Shown here: positions 42,815 through 52,331 of the stretch, piece after piece
Layout: each line of letters begins with the position of its first letter
Numbering within the stretch: the stretch's first letter is position 1
Source: Flagellimonas alvinocaridis
GTDB taxonomy: Bacteria > Bacteroidota > Bacteroidia > Flavobacteriales > Flavobacteriaceae
DNA: 64,000 nt
Direction: 5' to 3'
Assembly: GCF_004916895.1 (NCBI RefSeq)
Contig: NZ_SNTZ01000008.1
Span: forward strand, 1-64,000
Notes under the pieces: model-generated
Database searches by the model: none
What the model saw: the letters and a program-made list of their open reading frames with translations, nothing else
Told to the model about the DNA's origin: nothing
Translations under genes and position numbers: made by a program

Positions 42815-44254
42815 TTACCATCCTTGTCGTTGAACAAGGTTTTCATTGGTATCTATTTCTTCCTGAGGCAATGGATAATATCTGTTTCGCTCTGCATAAC
42901 CGTTAGGGCCCAATACATCTTGAGCCAATCCCCATCTTCTCAAATCATTGAAACGATGGTACTCAAAGGCCAATTCTACTTGTCTTTCATGTACAATGGC
43001 ATCGAACAAAGCTTCCTTGGTACCAGTAGTACCGGCATCCAGCAAAGGCATTCCCACACGATCTCTTACTTCATTTACGGCATCACGGGCATCATCCCTC
43101 ATATCCAACTCATTGGCAGCTTCTGCATACATCAACAAAACATCTGCGTATCTGATAGCTGGGAAGTTGGTTCCTCGGTTGTTCACATACATTACAGGGA
43201 ACAAGCCTTTTTTCAGGTTATATCCTGTAGCGGACCATACCGATTGATAGGTATCCAAATTAAGACTCTCCGTGCTCAGTTCAGGAGCAAAAACATCTCC
43301 ATCAATGAAGATGGATTCGTTGAGCCTTGGATCTCCATCTTCAAAAGCATCAACAATAGATTGGGTAGGCAAGTGATTTCCAAAACCTCCATTAACCTGT
43401 GGATTATTGTATGATACCCTTAGTGTACCAACATCTCCTTCACCCACTTCGGCAAACTGGATTTCAAAAATGGACTCTACATTGTTCTCATTGTTGATAT
43501 TGATGATATCCCCAAAGTTCTCTACCAAGTCATACAATTCTGAATCTATGACCTCACCTAGCCAAACTTCGGCTTGCTGATAGTTTTCATCGTACAGATA
43601 GACCTTTCCCAAAAGGGCCTGGGCAGCTCCTTTGGTGGCCCTACCCAAATCTGAAGCGCCATACACCTCGGGAAGCACTGCCTCGGCATCAATCAAATCC
43701 TGAATCATCACTTCATAGATGGCAGCTCTGGTCGATTTGGCCACAAGGGCATCAGAAGGCACATCAAAAGGCTCTGTGAACAGGGGCACATCTTCCCACA
43801 AGGTGGTCAAGTGCCAATAATAGAACGCGCGTAGAAACTTGGCTTCTCCCACAAACCTAGCCTGAAGGCTTGCATCGATTTCTTCCATTAAAGGTACTTC
43901 CTTGATTACTGTATTGGCTCTAAAGACTCCTTCATATAGCTTTCCATACACATCCATTAGAATACCATCAGCAGCTGAATAGGTAAAATCATTGAATCCA
44001 TAGCCACCAGTGTTGGTAAGGACGGTCTCGCCTGTTGGGGGATCGTACAACTTTGCCATGGTGTTCGAATACAATTCGGTGGTCTGTAGGGTCGCATAGA
44101 TTGCATTCACCCCTTGTTCCGCACGCTCAGCAGAGTTAAAAAATCCGTCAACTGGAATGGCATCTGGCGGAGTTTTATCCAAAAAATCTTTTTCGCAACT
44201 GCCTAGAGATAAAGCCAAGCAGCTAAGAGTGAGTATTTTATATATATATTTCAT
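42815..44254 (-). CDS. SusD/RagB-family outer membrane lipoprotein (locus 3)
   Basis: 479 residues. The signal ends in the lipobox LGSC followed by EKDFLDKTPPDAIPVDGFFN, a classic SusD start. TPR-like helices (AKFLRAFYYWHLTTLWEDVPLF) and the C-terminal HERQVELAFEYHRFNDLRRWG are diagnostic. It starts 36 bp after the SusC stop. It binds glycan on the cell surface together with its SusC. Confidence 0.95.
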   Translation of the reverse strand: MKYIYKILTLSCLALSLGSCEKDFLDKTPPDAIPVDGFFNSAERAEQGVNAIYATLQTTELYSNTMAKLYDPPTGETVLTNTGGYGFNDFTYSAADGILMDVYGKLYEGVFRANTVIKEVPLMEEIDASLQARFVGEAKFLRAFYYWHLTTLWEDVPLFTEPFDVPSDALVAKSTRAAIYEVMIQDLIDAEAVLPEVYGASDLGRATKGAAQALLGKVYLYDENYQQAEVWLGEVIDSELYDLVENFGDIININNENNVESIFEIQFAEVGEGDVGTLRVSYNNPQVNGGFGNHLPTQSIVDAFEDGDPRLNESIFIDGDVFAPELSTESLNLDTYQSVWSATGYNLKKGLFPVMYVNNRGTNFPAIRYADVLLMYAEAANELDMRDDARDAVNEVRDRVGMPLLDAGTTGTKEALFDAIVHERQVELAFEYHRFNDLRRWGLAQDVLGPNGYAERNRYYPLPQEEIDTNENLVQRQGW

Positions 44255-44290
44255 GATCTCTATTTTTTTCGATTTATTTTCCTCGGTTTC

Positions 44291-47200
44291 CTACAATCCT
44301 ATTTGCACGCCCATTTGTATGGTTCTAGGCAAAGGGTAAGTTCCCGTATCAACCCCTACTGCAAGAGGATTCAAATCGTTGGTCGCCCAACCAGATCCAC
44401 CAAGTACATCAGGATTATATCCTGAATAATCGGTAATGGTAAACACATTTTGGGCGCTTAAATAAATCCTGGCATTGGTCAGCCCAACGGAATCCAAGAT
44501 GCTCTTTGGGAATCTATACCCAACCTGTATGTTGCGTAATTTCAGGAAAGAGGCATTTTCAAGAAAACGTGTGGATGGACGAGTGTTGTCGTTAGGGTTT
44601 CCACGTACTGCCCTTGGGAAGGTATTTGTGGAACCTTCACTGGTCCAACGGTTCAACGTAGTGGCCATTTGTCCGTGTTCACCGTCCATACTTTCCAAAT
44701 ATGCTCTTTGGCTATTGTATAGCTCCTTTCCTGCAATTCCTTGAAAGCTCAAGCTCAGATCAAAGTTCTTGTAAGACATGCTTCCGTTGATACCGTAACT
44801 GAAATCAGGGAATGGATCTCCTATCACCTTTCTATCCGCATCGGTAATGGCACCATCTCCGTTCAAGTCTTTGAATCTTACGTCTCCAGGTGCTGCTCCA
44901 GGCTGTGTGGCATGGCTGGCTACTTCTTGATCGTTCTGGAAGATTCCATCGGCAACATAACCATAGAAACTGGACATGCTCTCTCCAACTGTGGTACGGG
45001 TAAAGGTTCCATAGTTATAGGCGTTGTTCACCAAGTTGATGATGGATGTAGTTCCATCTCCCAAACTGGTCACCTCATTCTTAACTGTGGATAAATTAAC
45101 CGATACCTCATAGTTGAAATCCTCACGATCTTTTCTATATCCCAACAAGAACTCAAAACCGGAGTTTTTGATCCCTGCGGAATTCTCATATGGGCCCGAA
45201 GACCTATCAATACCAGTGGCTACCGAAATCGGGGTACGCAACAAAACGCCATCGGTATCCTTAACCCAGTAATCCGCGGTAAAGAAAATAGATCCGTCCA
45301 ACAATCCTAGATCAACACCTACGTTGGTCTGTGTTGTGGATTCCCATTTCAAGGCGGGATTACCCAAGCTTGTGACCGCTGCAGCAGCAGCTATACCCTG
45401 ACCTGATCCTAAAATATACCTTGGTGTGGTATCAATGGTGGTCTGGTTCACATAATTATCATTGGTATCCTGGTTACCCAATTTACCCCAGCTTCCCCTT
45501 AACTTCAAGTTGCTGATGGCCGGTATGGCGGACATAAAGTTTTCTCTGGAAATGTTCCATCCCAAAGCTAAGGATGGGAAATTACCGAACCTGTTCTCAC
45601 TACCAAATCTTGAAGAACCATCACGACGGAAAGTCGCTGTGAACAAATACTTGTCCAAAACGGTGATGTTGGCCCTTCCCAAATAAGATCTCAATGCCCA
45701 TTCGGACTCATTCCCTTGAAGCGTGAAGCTTCCTGTTCCCGCATCGATTACCCGTAGTTCGTTGCTGGGGAATTCGCGAATTGATCCACCGATGTTGCTA
45801 TAAAAAGCATTCTGTTCGGTGTATCCACCTAAAAGAGATAGGGAGAAATCTTCAAATTGCTTGTCATAGGTCAAAATATTCTCAACCAAATACTCGTAAG
45901 ATTCGTTCTTGCTCTCCGTTAATTGTTGAACAAGATTGGTCCTGTTTTCCATTTCAAACTTGGGCACATACAATTTTGATGTATTGAAACCGGCATTGAT
46001 ACCCAAATTCAAACGATATTTCAAGTTAGGAATGATTTGATACTCGGCATACAAGCTTCCCAAGATTTTATTGATGGTGGTATAGGTACGTCTAAAGTTC
46101 CTTCTACCTACAATATTCTCACGGTTGTTCCTGCCAGTTTCGGCAGCATTGGGACCGGCATACCCTCCAAGGTTTCCTTCCCTAAAGATGGGCATCGTTG
46201 GGGACGCTCCCAAGAGGTAAGCAAAGTCCAAGTTGTTTCCTTGACCCATGTTTAGACCCAATCCCCTACTTAGGTTGATGGATTCTCCAATGGTCAGTTT
46301 TTCTCCAATCTTGAATTCACTCTTTACCCTAGCGGTGTATCTTTTAAAGTTACTGAACACCATGATACCCTCTTGATCAAAATACCCACCAGAAACAGAA
46401 TACTTGGCATTTTCACTACCTCCAGATATAGACACGTTATAGTTTTGTATCGGAGCAGCCTGATAGGCCGCCTTCTGCCAGTCAGTATTTACGGTTATGC
46501 CATCAGGGTTGGCAAATGCAGGTTCAACTGTTGCTCCTGCTGCGGCGGAAGCATCAATATTCAATTGGGCATATTGTCTAGAGTTCAACATTGGAATGAA
46601 ATCCGTAAACTCTTGTATACCGTAGTAGCTGTCTATAGTTACTTTGGGCTTACCACTTTTACCTGCTTTGGTGGTGATCAATACCACTCCATTGGCAGCT
46701 CTTGACCCATAAATGGCAGAGGCAGAAGCATCTTTTAAGATATCCATGGACTCAATGGAATTCGGGTCTATGGAGTTCACATCGGTAACGTTTACCGGCA
46801 TACCATCCACAACATATAGTGGACCGGTATTTCCAAAAGTACCCATACCACGCACTCTTATCTGTAAAGGCGCGCCGGGCTCTCCCGAGCTAGAGGTAAT
46901 TTCAACACCGGGAATCCTTCCCTGAACGGCTTCGTTGATATTGGCAACAGGCTGTCCTTGTACATCATCCGAGGAAACAGATGAAATGGCTCCGGTTAAA
47001 TCACTTTTTCTCTGGGTACCATATCCTACAATCACCACCTCATCAAGACTCTGTGCATCTTCCATCAAGGTCACGTTTAAGGTAGTGGCGGTTCCTACGG
47101 CAATCTCTTGGGTAGAGAATCCCAATGAACTGAACACCAACACGGCGTCAGGACCGGAAACTTGTAGCACATAGTTCCCATCGAAATCGGCCGCGGTACC

Positions 47201-47704
47201 ATTAGTGGTCCCTTTTTCTATGACCGAGGCTCCAAGAATAGGAACTCCGTTGCTGTCTACAATAGTCCCACTAATGGAAATCTGAGGAACAGGTTGTTCC
47301 GCATTGGCCATAGGGGTTTTTCCAGAAAAGACAGGCTGCACGGGTCTGTTGCTCTTCAGTACAATCTGGTTCTTTACGGTTACAAAAGAGATATTGTCCC
47401 CTACAAAGATTTTGTGCAACAAATCTTTAATAGGGATGTTCTTCACATTGATGGTCACCTTTTTGTTCACATCAACTTCACCTGTTTTGTAAAAGAATTT
47501 GAATTTGCTTTGGTTCTCTATCTGGCCCAATACCATTTCAATAGGGGCGTTGTTCACACTCACCGTCACTTTTGTGTTCTGGGAATATGAGCTCGCATGG
47601 AGATTGAACAAGACACATATAAATAATAAGATCGAAACCTTCAATGTTCGGTTCTTGTTTAAAATGTTTTCCAAAAAACAGGAAAACCAATGGTTGTTTT
47701 TCAT
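44291..47704 (-). CDS. SusC/RagA TonB-dependent receptor with STN domain (locus 3)
   Basis: 1137 residues: signal (about 20-42), STN domain (about 45-120), CarboxypepD_reg-like domain (about 143-230), plug with GPLYVVDGMPV and the signature LKDASASAIYGSRAANGVVLITTKAG in pieces, and a barrel ending TIQMGVQIGL. The VIVGYGTQRKSDLTGAISSVS segment is the typical start of the plug. It is the transport partner of the SusD at 42815 and signals to the FecR at 47824 through STN. Confidence 0.96.
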   Translation of the reverse strand: MKNNHWFSCFLENILNKNRTLKVSILLFICVLFNLHASSYSQNTKVTVSVNNAPIEMVLGQIENQSKFKFFYKTGEVDVNKKVTINVKNIPIKDLLHKIFVGDNISFVTVKNQIVLKSNRPVQPVFSGKTPMANAEQPVPQISISGTIVDSNGVPILGASVIEKGTTNGTAADFDGNYVLQVSGPDAVLVFSSLGFSTQEIAVGTATTLNVTLMEDAQSLDEVVIVGYGTQRKSDLTGAISSVSSDDVQGQPVANINEAVQGRIPGVEITSSSGEPGAPLQIRVRGMGTFGNTGPLYVVDGMPVNVTDVNSIDPNSIESMDILKDASASAIYGSRAANGVVLITTKAGKSGKPKVTIDSYYGIQEFTDFIPMLNSRQYAQLNIDASAAAGATVEPAFANPDGITVNTDWQKAAYQAAPIQNYNVSISGGSENAKYSVSGGYFDQEGIMVFSNFKRYTARVKSEFKIGEKLTIGESINLSRGLGLNMGQGNNLDFAYLLGASPTMPIFREGNLGGYAGPNAAETGRNNRENIVGRRNFRRTYTTINKILGSLYAEYQIIPNLKYRLNLGINAGFNTSKLYVPKFEMENRTNLVQQLTESKNESYEYLVENILTYDKQFEDFSLSLLGGYTEQNAFYSNIGGSIREFPSNELRVIDAGTGSFTLQGNESEWALRSYLGRANITVLDKYLFTATFRRDGSSRFGSENRFGNFPSLALGWNISRENFMSAIPAISNLKLRGSWGKLGNQDTNDNYVNQTTIDTTPRYILGSGQGIAAAAAVTSLGNPALKWESTTQTNVGVDLGLLDGSIFFTADYWVKDTDGVLLRTPISVATGIDRSSGPYENSAGIKNSGFEFLLGYRKDREDFNYEVSVNLSTVKNEVTSLGDGTTSIINLVNNAYNYGTFTRTTVGESMSSFYGYVADGIFQNDQEVASHATQPGAAPGDVRFKDLNGDGAITDADRKVIGDPFPDFSYGINGSMSYKNFDLSLSFQGIAGKELYNSQRAYLESMDGEHGQMATTLNRWTSEGSTNTFPRAVRGNPNDNTRPSTRFLENASFLKLRNIQVGYRFPKSILDSVGLTNARIYLSAQNVFTITDYSGYNPDVLGGSGWATNDLNPLAVGVDTGTYPLPRTIQMGVQIGL

Positions 47705-47757
47705 AATTTTGAGAGATTTTGATTGATTATTAATCCTTCAGTTAAAATCATTTTTTA

Positions 47758-47787
47758 GGGGAACGTGGCCGCGTTCCCTTTTTTTTT
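47758..47787 (+). terminator. Hairpin with plus-strand T tract in the FecR-SusC spacer (locus 3)
   Basis: GGGAACG pairs with CGTTCCC around a short loop, followed on the plus strand by nine T. As in locus 2 the T run faces against the direction of the flanking genes. Confidence 0.65.
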
Positions 47788-47823
47788 GAGTCAGTTTGTT
47801 TTAATTCATTGGCAAGTGGGTTT

Positions 47824-48951
47824 TTAGTTGGGTTGATTAATTATCACTTTATTATCTTGAATGTAGTAGTCAAATCCGGCACTTTCCTTGAAGGTATCCA
47901 ATAGATCAATGATGGTTTCGTTTCCAAACTTACCATTGAATCGTATGGGATCCAGTTCTGTATAGGCATTGTTGATCTCTACATTGTATCTTCTTTCAAT
48001 TTTGTAGACAATTTCTTGGAAAGACTCATTGTTGAAAATCAACCTTCCTTGTCTCCATTCCAAGTAATCGTTCACATCCACCTCCTCAACAGCAAACCCG
48101 TTGGAGGTCAAAGATGCTTTTTGCCCAGGAACTATGACTTGGGATATTCTTCCTTCTTCTTCCTGCTGCTTATCCGACACAGAAACGCTTCCTTCAACCA
48201 ATACGGTAAAAGGTTCGGTGCCTTTATATGAGCTTACATTGAAATGTGTTCCTAAAACCTGGACATCTATATCATTGGCCTCAACCAAAAATGGGCGCTT
48301 CTCGTCTTTGGCCACCTCAAAATAGGCTTCGCCATCCAAGAATACCCTTCTTTCCTGACCTGGAAGAAAGTTGACTGGAAATTTCATGGAAGTGCCCGAA
48401 TTGAGGTGCACCAAGGAACCATCCGAAAGTACCAACTGAAATGTCTTTCCATGGGGTACCTTTATCTCATTATACACCAATTCCTTAATGGATTCATTGG
48501 CATTGTACACAATCTTGTTCCCCACTTGGGTAGCAAATACTTTTCCTCCTTGGGTCGAGAAGTTCTGCTCTGAGTTCACATTGAGTTTCTCGGTGGTATT
48601 GTCACCCGTACTAAGAACAACGGCACTGTCCTCAATGATCAATCCTGGATTTTCCACTGGTTCTTGGGACAACCAAACATAGGCCCCTGCAACAAGTCCA
48701 ACAAAAATGGCCGCGTATTTAAGGGTATTGGCCCGTTTTCTCCTGCGTGACATGATCTTGAGGCGTCCTTGAATTTCATACCAAGCCTTTTCAATGTCTT
48801 CATCTCCCTTGGTACCCAAGGCCCAAATCTTCTTTATTTCCATGAATGCCTCCTTGTTGCTTGGAGAGGCTTCTATCCATTCAAAAATTTGCGCCACCTC
48901 GGCTTCGGAAGCTGCTTCTGATAGGTATTTGGTTATCAAACGATATTCCAT
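47824..48951 (-). CDS. FecR-family anti-sigma factor (locus 3)
   Basis: 375 residues from MEYRLITKYL. I reject the longer frame to 48987 because that ATG lies between the two halves of the promoter motif at 48974-49004. The protein has a cytoplasmic part, one membrane helix (YAAIFVGLVAGAYVWL), the FecR domain (VPHGKTFQLVLSDGSLVHLNSG, DGEAYFEVAKDEKRPFLV) and a DUF4974 end (FQEIVYKIERRYNVEINN). It couples SusC of locus 3 to the sigma factor at 49022. Confidence 0.93.
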   Translation of the reverse strand: MEYRLITKYLSEAASEAEVAQIFEWIEASPSNKEAFMEIKKIWALGTKGDEDIEKAWYEIQGRLKIMSRRRKRANTLKYAAIFVGLVAGAYVWLSQEPVENPGLIIEDSAVVLSTGDNTTEKLNVNSEQNFSTQGGKVFATQVGNKIVYNANESIKELVYNEIKVPHGKTFQLVLSDGSLVHLNSGTSMKFPVNFLPGQERRVFLDGEAYFEVAKDEKRPFLVEANDIDVQVLGTHFNVSSYKGTEPFTVLVEGSVSVSDKQQEEEGRISQVIVPGQKASLTSNGFAVEEVDVNDYLEWRQGRLIFNNESFQEIVYKIERRYNVEINNAYTELDPIRFNGKFGNETIIDLLDTFKESAGFDYYIQDNKVIINQPN

Positions 48952-48973
48952 TGAAAGTCTTTGGTGTTTGTAG

Positions 48974-49004
48974 TAGGTACACGTCAAACACTTTCTACCC
49001 TATA
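48974..49004 (-). promoter_or_regulatory. Candidate ECF promoter of FecR (locus 3)
   Basis: Minus strand: TATAGGGT (48997-49004), 16 bp, GTACCTA (48974-48980). Same halves and spacing as at 33083, 39661 and 63367. It gives a leader of about 15 nt to the start at 48951. Confidence 0.75.
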
Positions 49005-49021
49005 TGACAGTTAAGTTTTTT

Positions 49022-49630
49022 TTAAAAAAGCGTTAAAAAAATTAAAATAAGGATGTAGGGGATGTAGCTGGCGAGCCTCAATTTAAGGAACTTGAGCGCC
49101 CGGGTCATATTGGCCTCCACTGCTTTTAGGGTGATGTCCATTTCTTCAGCTATCTCCTTGTTCTTCTTGTTTTCCATGCGCTTCTTCATAAAAATCTGCC
49201 TACATTTTTCAGGCATCTCGGCAATGGATTTTTCCACCAATTCCTCAAGTTCTGAAAAGGTCATGGAATCAAACTTTAGAGAATCCAGGATTTCCATGTC
49301 CAGTAATCTTTCCTTTTCTTGAAGTTTCAAGGATTCATATCTTCTCTTGACTTTTTTATGACGAAGCAAGTTCAAACAATCCGTCTTGGCCGACGTGAAC
49401 AAAAAAGAACGGATACCCCCTATTTTAATGATTTTATCCCTGTTGGTCCACAATTTGATAAAGGCATCCTGGGAAACACTCTTGGCCTTATCCCGATCAC
49501 CAATGAACTTTTGGCTAAATCCAACAATGTCGTTAAAGTATTTATTGAAAAAAAACTCAAAAGCACGGTTGTCCCCTTTTTTAAATTGGGAAAACTGAAA
49601 GTCCTCTGCGCTATAAAAATCTTTTTTCAT
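49022..49630 (-). CDS. ECF-type RNA polymerase sigma factor (locus 3)
   Basis: 202 residues: region 2 (FKKGDNRAFEFFFNKYFNDIVGFSQKFIGDRDKAKSVSQDAFIKLW in pieces) and region 4 (MPEKCRQIFMKKRMENKKNKEIAEEMDITLKAVEANMTRALKFL in pieces). It ends with a hydrophobic tail YIPYILILIFLTLF that could touch the membrane or the FecR helix; similar tails occur on some Bacteroidota ECF factors. It lies upstream of its FecR in the same direction, with FecR having its own promoter motif. Confidence 0.95.
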   Translation of the reverse strand: MKKDFYSAEDFQFSQFKKGDNRAFEFFFNKYFNDIVGFSQKFIGDRDKAKSVSQDAFIKLWTNRDKIIKIGGIRSFLFTSAKTDCLNLLRHKKVKRRYESLKLQEKERLLDMEILDSLKFDSMTFSELEELVEKSIAEMPEKCRQIFMKKRMENKKNKEIAEEMDITLKAVEANMTRALKFLKLRLASYIPYILILIFLTLF

Positions 49631-50286
49631 TTTCTGGCGATAGAAACAATAGGGGGAAATACTTTTAATGTCGCTTATCCGAACTGTTGGATTTGGATGC
49701 CTTCAAGTATGTTCGCTATGCATCCACTTTTTTTCTATATTAAGCGTATCATCAAGTACATCACCGCCAATTCTTGAAAATTCCTGTAAATTTTCAAATT
49801 TTTAACGATATTCTTTGGATAAAATCCTAAAATTACAATGTTTTTTTGTGATATTTCAAAACAATCATATTTCAGAATTCCTCTTCAACCGCTTTTCTCT
49901 AGTAAAATCAAGAATTTCGCTAATATAACTTATTGTGAGTCATTTTTTTGATATTTATAATTTCCAACTAACTAACATATTTTTATTTACTTGATTTACA
50001 GAAACATATGATATGTTAAAAGACAAACCGCTTTGAGTTTTAAAAGTTTTCTATTTTATGAAGGCTGGTTGAAAACATATCATATTTATTAATTCTATAT
50101 TATCATTATATCACTCTTGCGTTATTTCTATAGCTTTTTAATTACGGATACCACCATTGTTGCACACCGAGAATCTTTTATTGATTATAGAAAATAAAGA
50201 AAAGGGGAATACGCAACTTAATGTACAATTTGAACCTTTATGTGCTATTTTTATAGAAGACCCTCAATCCAAATTAAAAGTCCGTT
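49631..50286. other. Long AT-rich spacer before upp
   Basis: 656 bp with no gene on either strand. Promoters of sigma 3 (minus) and upp (plus) must lie here. I see no TAnnTTTG box at a convincing distance, no repeat and no RNA gene. Confidence 0.55.
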
Positions 50287-50940
50287 ATGATCATCAACCG
50301 TTTTGATACCACTCCTACCGTGCTGAATACCTTTATTGCAGAAATACGGGATGTTGGGGTGCAGAAAGATGCCATGCGATTCAGGAGGAACATTGAACGG
50401 ATTGGTGAGGTTTTGGGATATGAAATGAGCAAGACCCTTACCTATCGGGAAAAGGAAATTACCACACCTTTGGGTTCCAAAAAAATTCTTGGCTGTACTG
50501 ATCAACTGGTTCTTTGTTCGGTACTCAGGGCGGGGTTACCCTTACATCATGGCATTCTGAATTACTTTGATGCTGCCGAAAATGCATTCATCTCGGCATA
50601 CCGGCACCATCCCAACAATTCGGATGATTTTGAAGTGGTGGTAAAGTACTTTGCCGCACCTTCGTTAGAAAATAAAGTATTGGTATTGACCGACCCCATG
50701 TTGGCCACGGGAAAAACCTTGGAAAATGTACTCAATGTTCTAAAAGAACATGGTACGCCAAAAAAAATCCACATTATCTCTGTAATTGGTTCCAAGGCCG
50801 GAGGTGAAAAAGTGAAAGAAGTCTTTCCTAAAGATACCCATTTGTGGATTGCTGCCATTGACGATAAGCTTTCCAGCAGAGGCTATATAGTGCCTGGTCT
50901 GGGTGATGCGGGTGATTTGAGTTATGGAATCAAATTATGA
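50287..50940 (+). CDS. upp: Uracil phosphoribosyltransferase
   Basis: Makes UMP from uracil and PRPP (pyrimidine salvage). 217 residues of the type I phosphoribosyltransferase fold: the segment ILCSVLRAGLPLHHGILNYF, the PRPP loop VLVLTDPMLATGKTLENVL, and the uracil-binding end YIVPGLGDAGDLSYGIK. It converges with the beta-CASP gene, 17 bp apart. Confidence 0.95.
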   Translation: MIINRFDTTPTVLNTFIAEIRDVGVQKDAMRFRRNIERIGEVLGYEMSKTLTYREKEITTPLGSKKILGCTDQLVLCSVLRAGLPLHHGILNYFDAAENAFISAYRHHPNNSDDFEVVVKYFAAPSLENKVLVLTDPMLATGKTLENVLNVLKEHGTPKKIHIISVIGSKAGGEKVKEVFPKDTHLWIAAIDDKLSSRGYIVPGLGDAGDLSYGIKL

Positions 50941-50957
50941 TGCCCTCGCCCAAGGTG

Positions 50958-52328
50958 TCAAAGTAAAATCTCAACGGTTTCATGGAGTTTAGGAATATGG
51001 GTGTGCCATCCGAACACCTCTTCAATCTTGGCCTTGAAAATGGACATGGTCTCGGTTTCCCCATGTATGAGGAACACCTTTTCTGGGACGTTGTCCACGC
51101 CTTCAAGCCAATGCAACAGTTCCCCTTGGTCTGCATGGGCCGATAAACTTTCCAAATGCTGCACATTGGCCTTGATCAGAACATACTTTCCAAACATTTT
51201 CAATTCTTGTGCGCCCTCCAACAAATCCCTGCCCCGGGTTCCTTCGGCTTGGTACCCCACCAGCAATATGGAAGTGGATTCCATATCCGCCAGTTGTTTG
51301 ATATAAGTAAGCACCCTCCCTCCTGTGACCATGCCACTGCCCGCAATGACAATCTTGGGCCTGGGATCATCTATGGTTTCCCAGGTTTCCCGGTACGAAC
51401 TCACTAAAGTAACATGGTTGCACATGTTATGGTATTCTTCCGGGGCGAGCTTATGCCATTTGGGAAATCGGCCAAAGACCTCCAATACATTTATTCCCAT
51501 TGGACTGTCCACAAATATGGGAATGTTGGGGATTTTGTTCCTGTCATAAAGCTTCCACAATAAGTACATTAGCGATTGTAATCGTTCCACTGCAAAAGAT
51601 GGTATGATCAAGGTGCCCCTCCTTTGTATGGTCCGTTGGATAAGTTCCCGTAAAATAGTTTCCAAGTCTTCTTCTGGATGCTTTCTATCCCCATAGGTGC
51701 TTTCCACAAAAAGATAGTCGGCCCATTGTGGCCGCTTGGGCGGGTCTAGCAGGTCGTCCTTTAGGCGCCCTACATCCCCAGAAAATACCAACTTTTTACC
51801 AAAAAGATCTATTTCAATAAAGGTTGAACCAATGATATGGCCATTATACCTAAAACGTACCGAACAATGGGGCGAAATCCCTATACTTTCCTCTTCCTCT
51901 ATACTTTTAAAGAGTTTCAAGGTGGCCACTACATCATGCTGATCAAACAGTGGAAGTGCCGGGTCGTGCTTGCTGTATCCTTCCTTATTGGCCCTTTCGG
52001 CTTCTTCTTCCAGTATTTTGGCACTGTCTTCAAGAATGATCTTGGCAATCTCCAAAGTGGGCGCCGTTCCCAAAATGCTTCCTTGAAACCCCTGCTTCAC
52101 CAATAGGGGAAGATATCCACAGTGATCTAAGTGACCATGCGTTAACAGAACCACATCAATCTGGGAAACCTCAATGGGCAAAGGTTCCCAGTTCTGTATC
52201 CGAAGTTCCTTGTTCCCTTGAAACATGCCACAGTCCACCAGTATCTTGACCTCATTGGTTTCCAAATAAAACTTGGAGCCCGTTACCGTGCCGGCAGCAC
52301 CCAAAAAATGAATTTTAAGTCTTTCCAT
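50958..52328 (-). CDS. Metallo-beta-lactamase/beta-CASP hydrolase
   Basis: 456 residues of the CPSF-73-like family, bacterial RNA nucleases of the YpiP/Ysh1 type. Motifs: GAAGTVTGSKF at the start, HGHLDH (64-69), FSGDVG, the beta-CASP domain with VESTYGDRKHP and IVIAGSGMVTGGRVLTY, and the C-terminal SAHADQGELLHWL and FLIHGE. Zinc ligands are complete. It follows the ATP-cone/nuclease gene by 3 bp, suggesting a joint nucleic acid function. Confidence 0.92.
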   Translation of the reverse strand: MERLKIHFLGAAGTVTGSKFYLETNEVKILVDCGMFQGNKELRIQNWEPLPIEVSQIDVVLLTHGHLDHCGYLPLLVKQGFQGSILGTAPTLEIAKIILEDSAKILEEEAERANKEGYSKHDPALPLFDQHDVVATLKLFKSIEEEESIGISPHCSVRFRYNGHIIGSTFIEIDLFGKKLVFSGDVGRLKDDLLDPPKRPQWADYLFVESTYGDRKHPEEDLETILRELIQRTIQRRGTLIIPSFAVERLQSLMYLLWKLYDRNKIPNIPIFVDSPMGINVLEVFGRFPKWHKLAPEEYHNMCNHVTLVSSYRETWETIDDPRPKIVIAGSGMVTGGRVLTYIKQLADMESTSILLVGYQAEGTRGRDLLEGAQELKMFGKYVLIKANVQHLESLSAHADQGELLHWLEGVDNVPEKVFLIHGETETMSIFKAKIEEVFGWHTHIPKLHETVEILL

Positions 52329-52331
52329 ATA

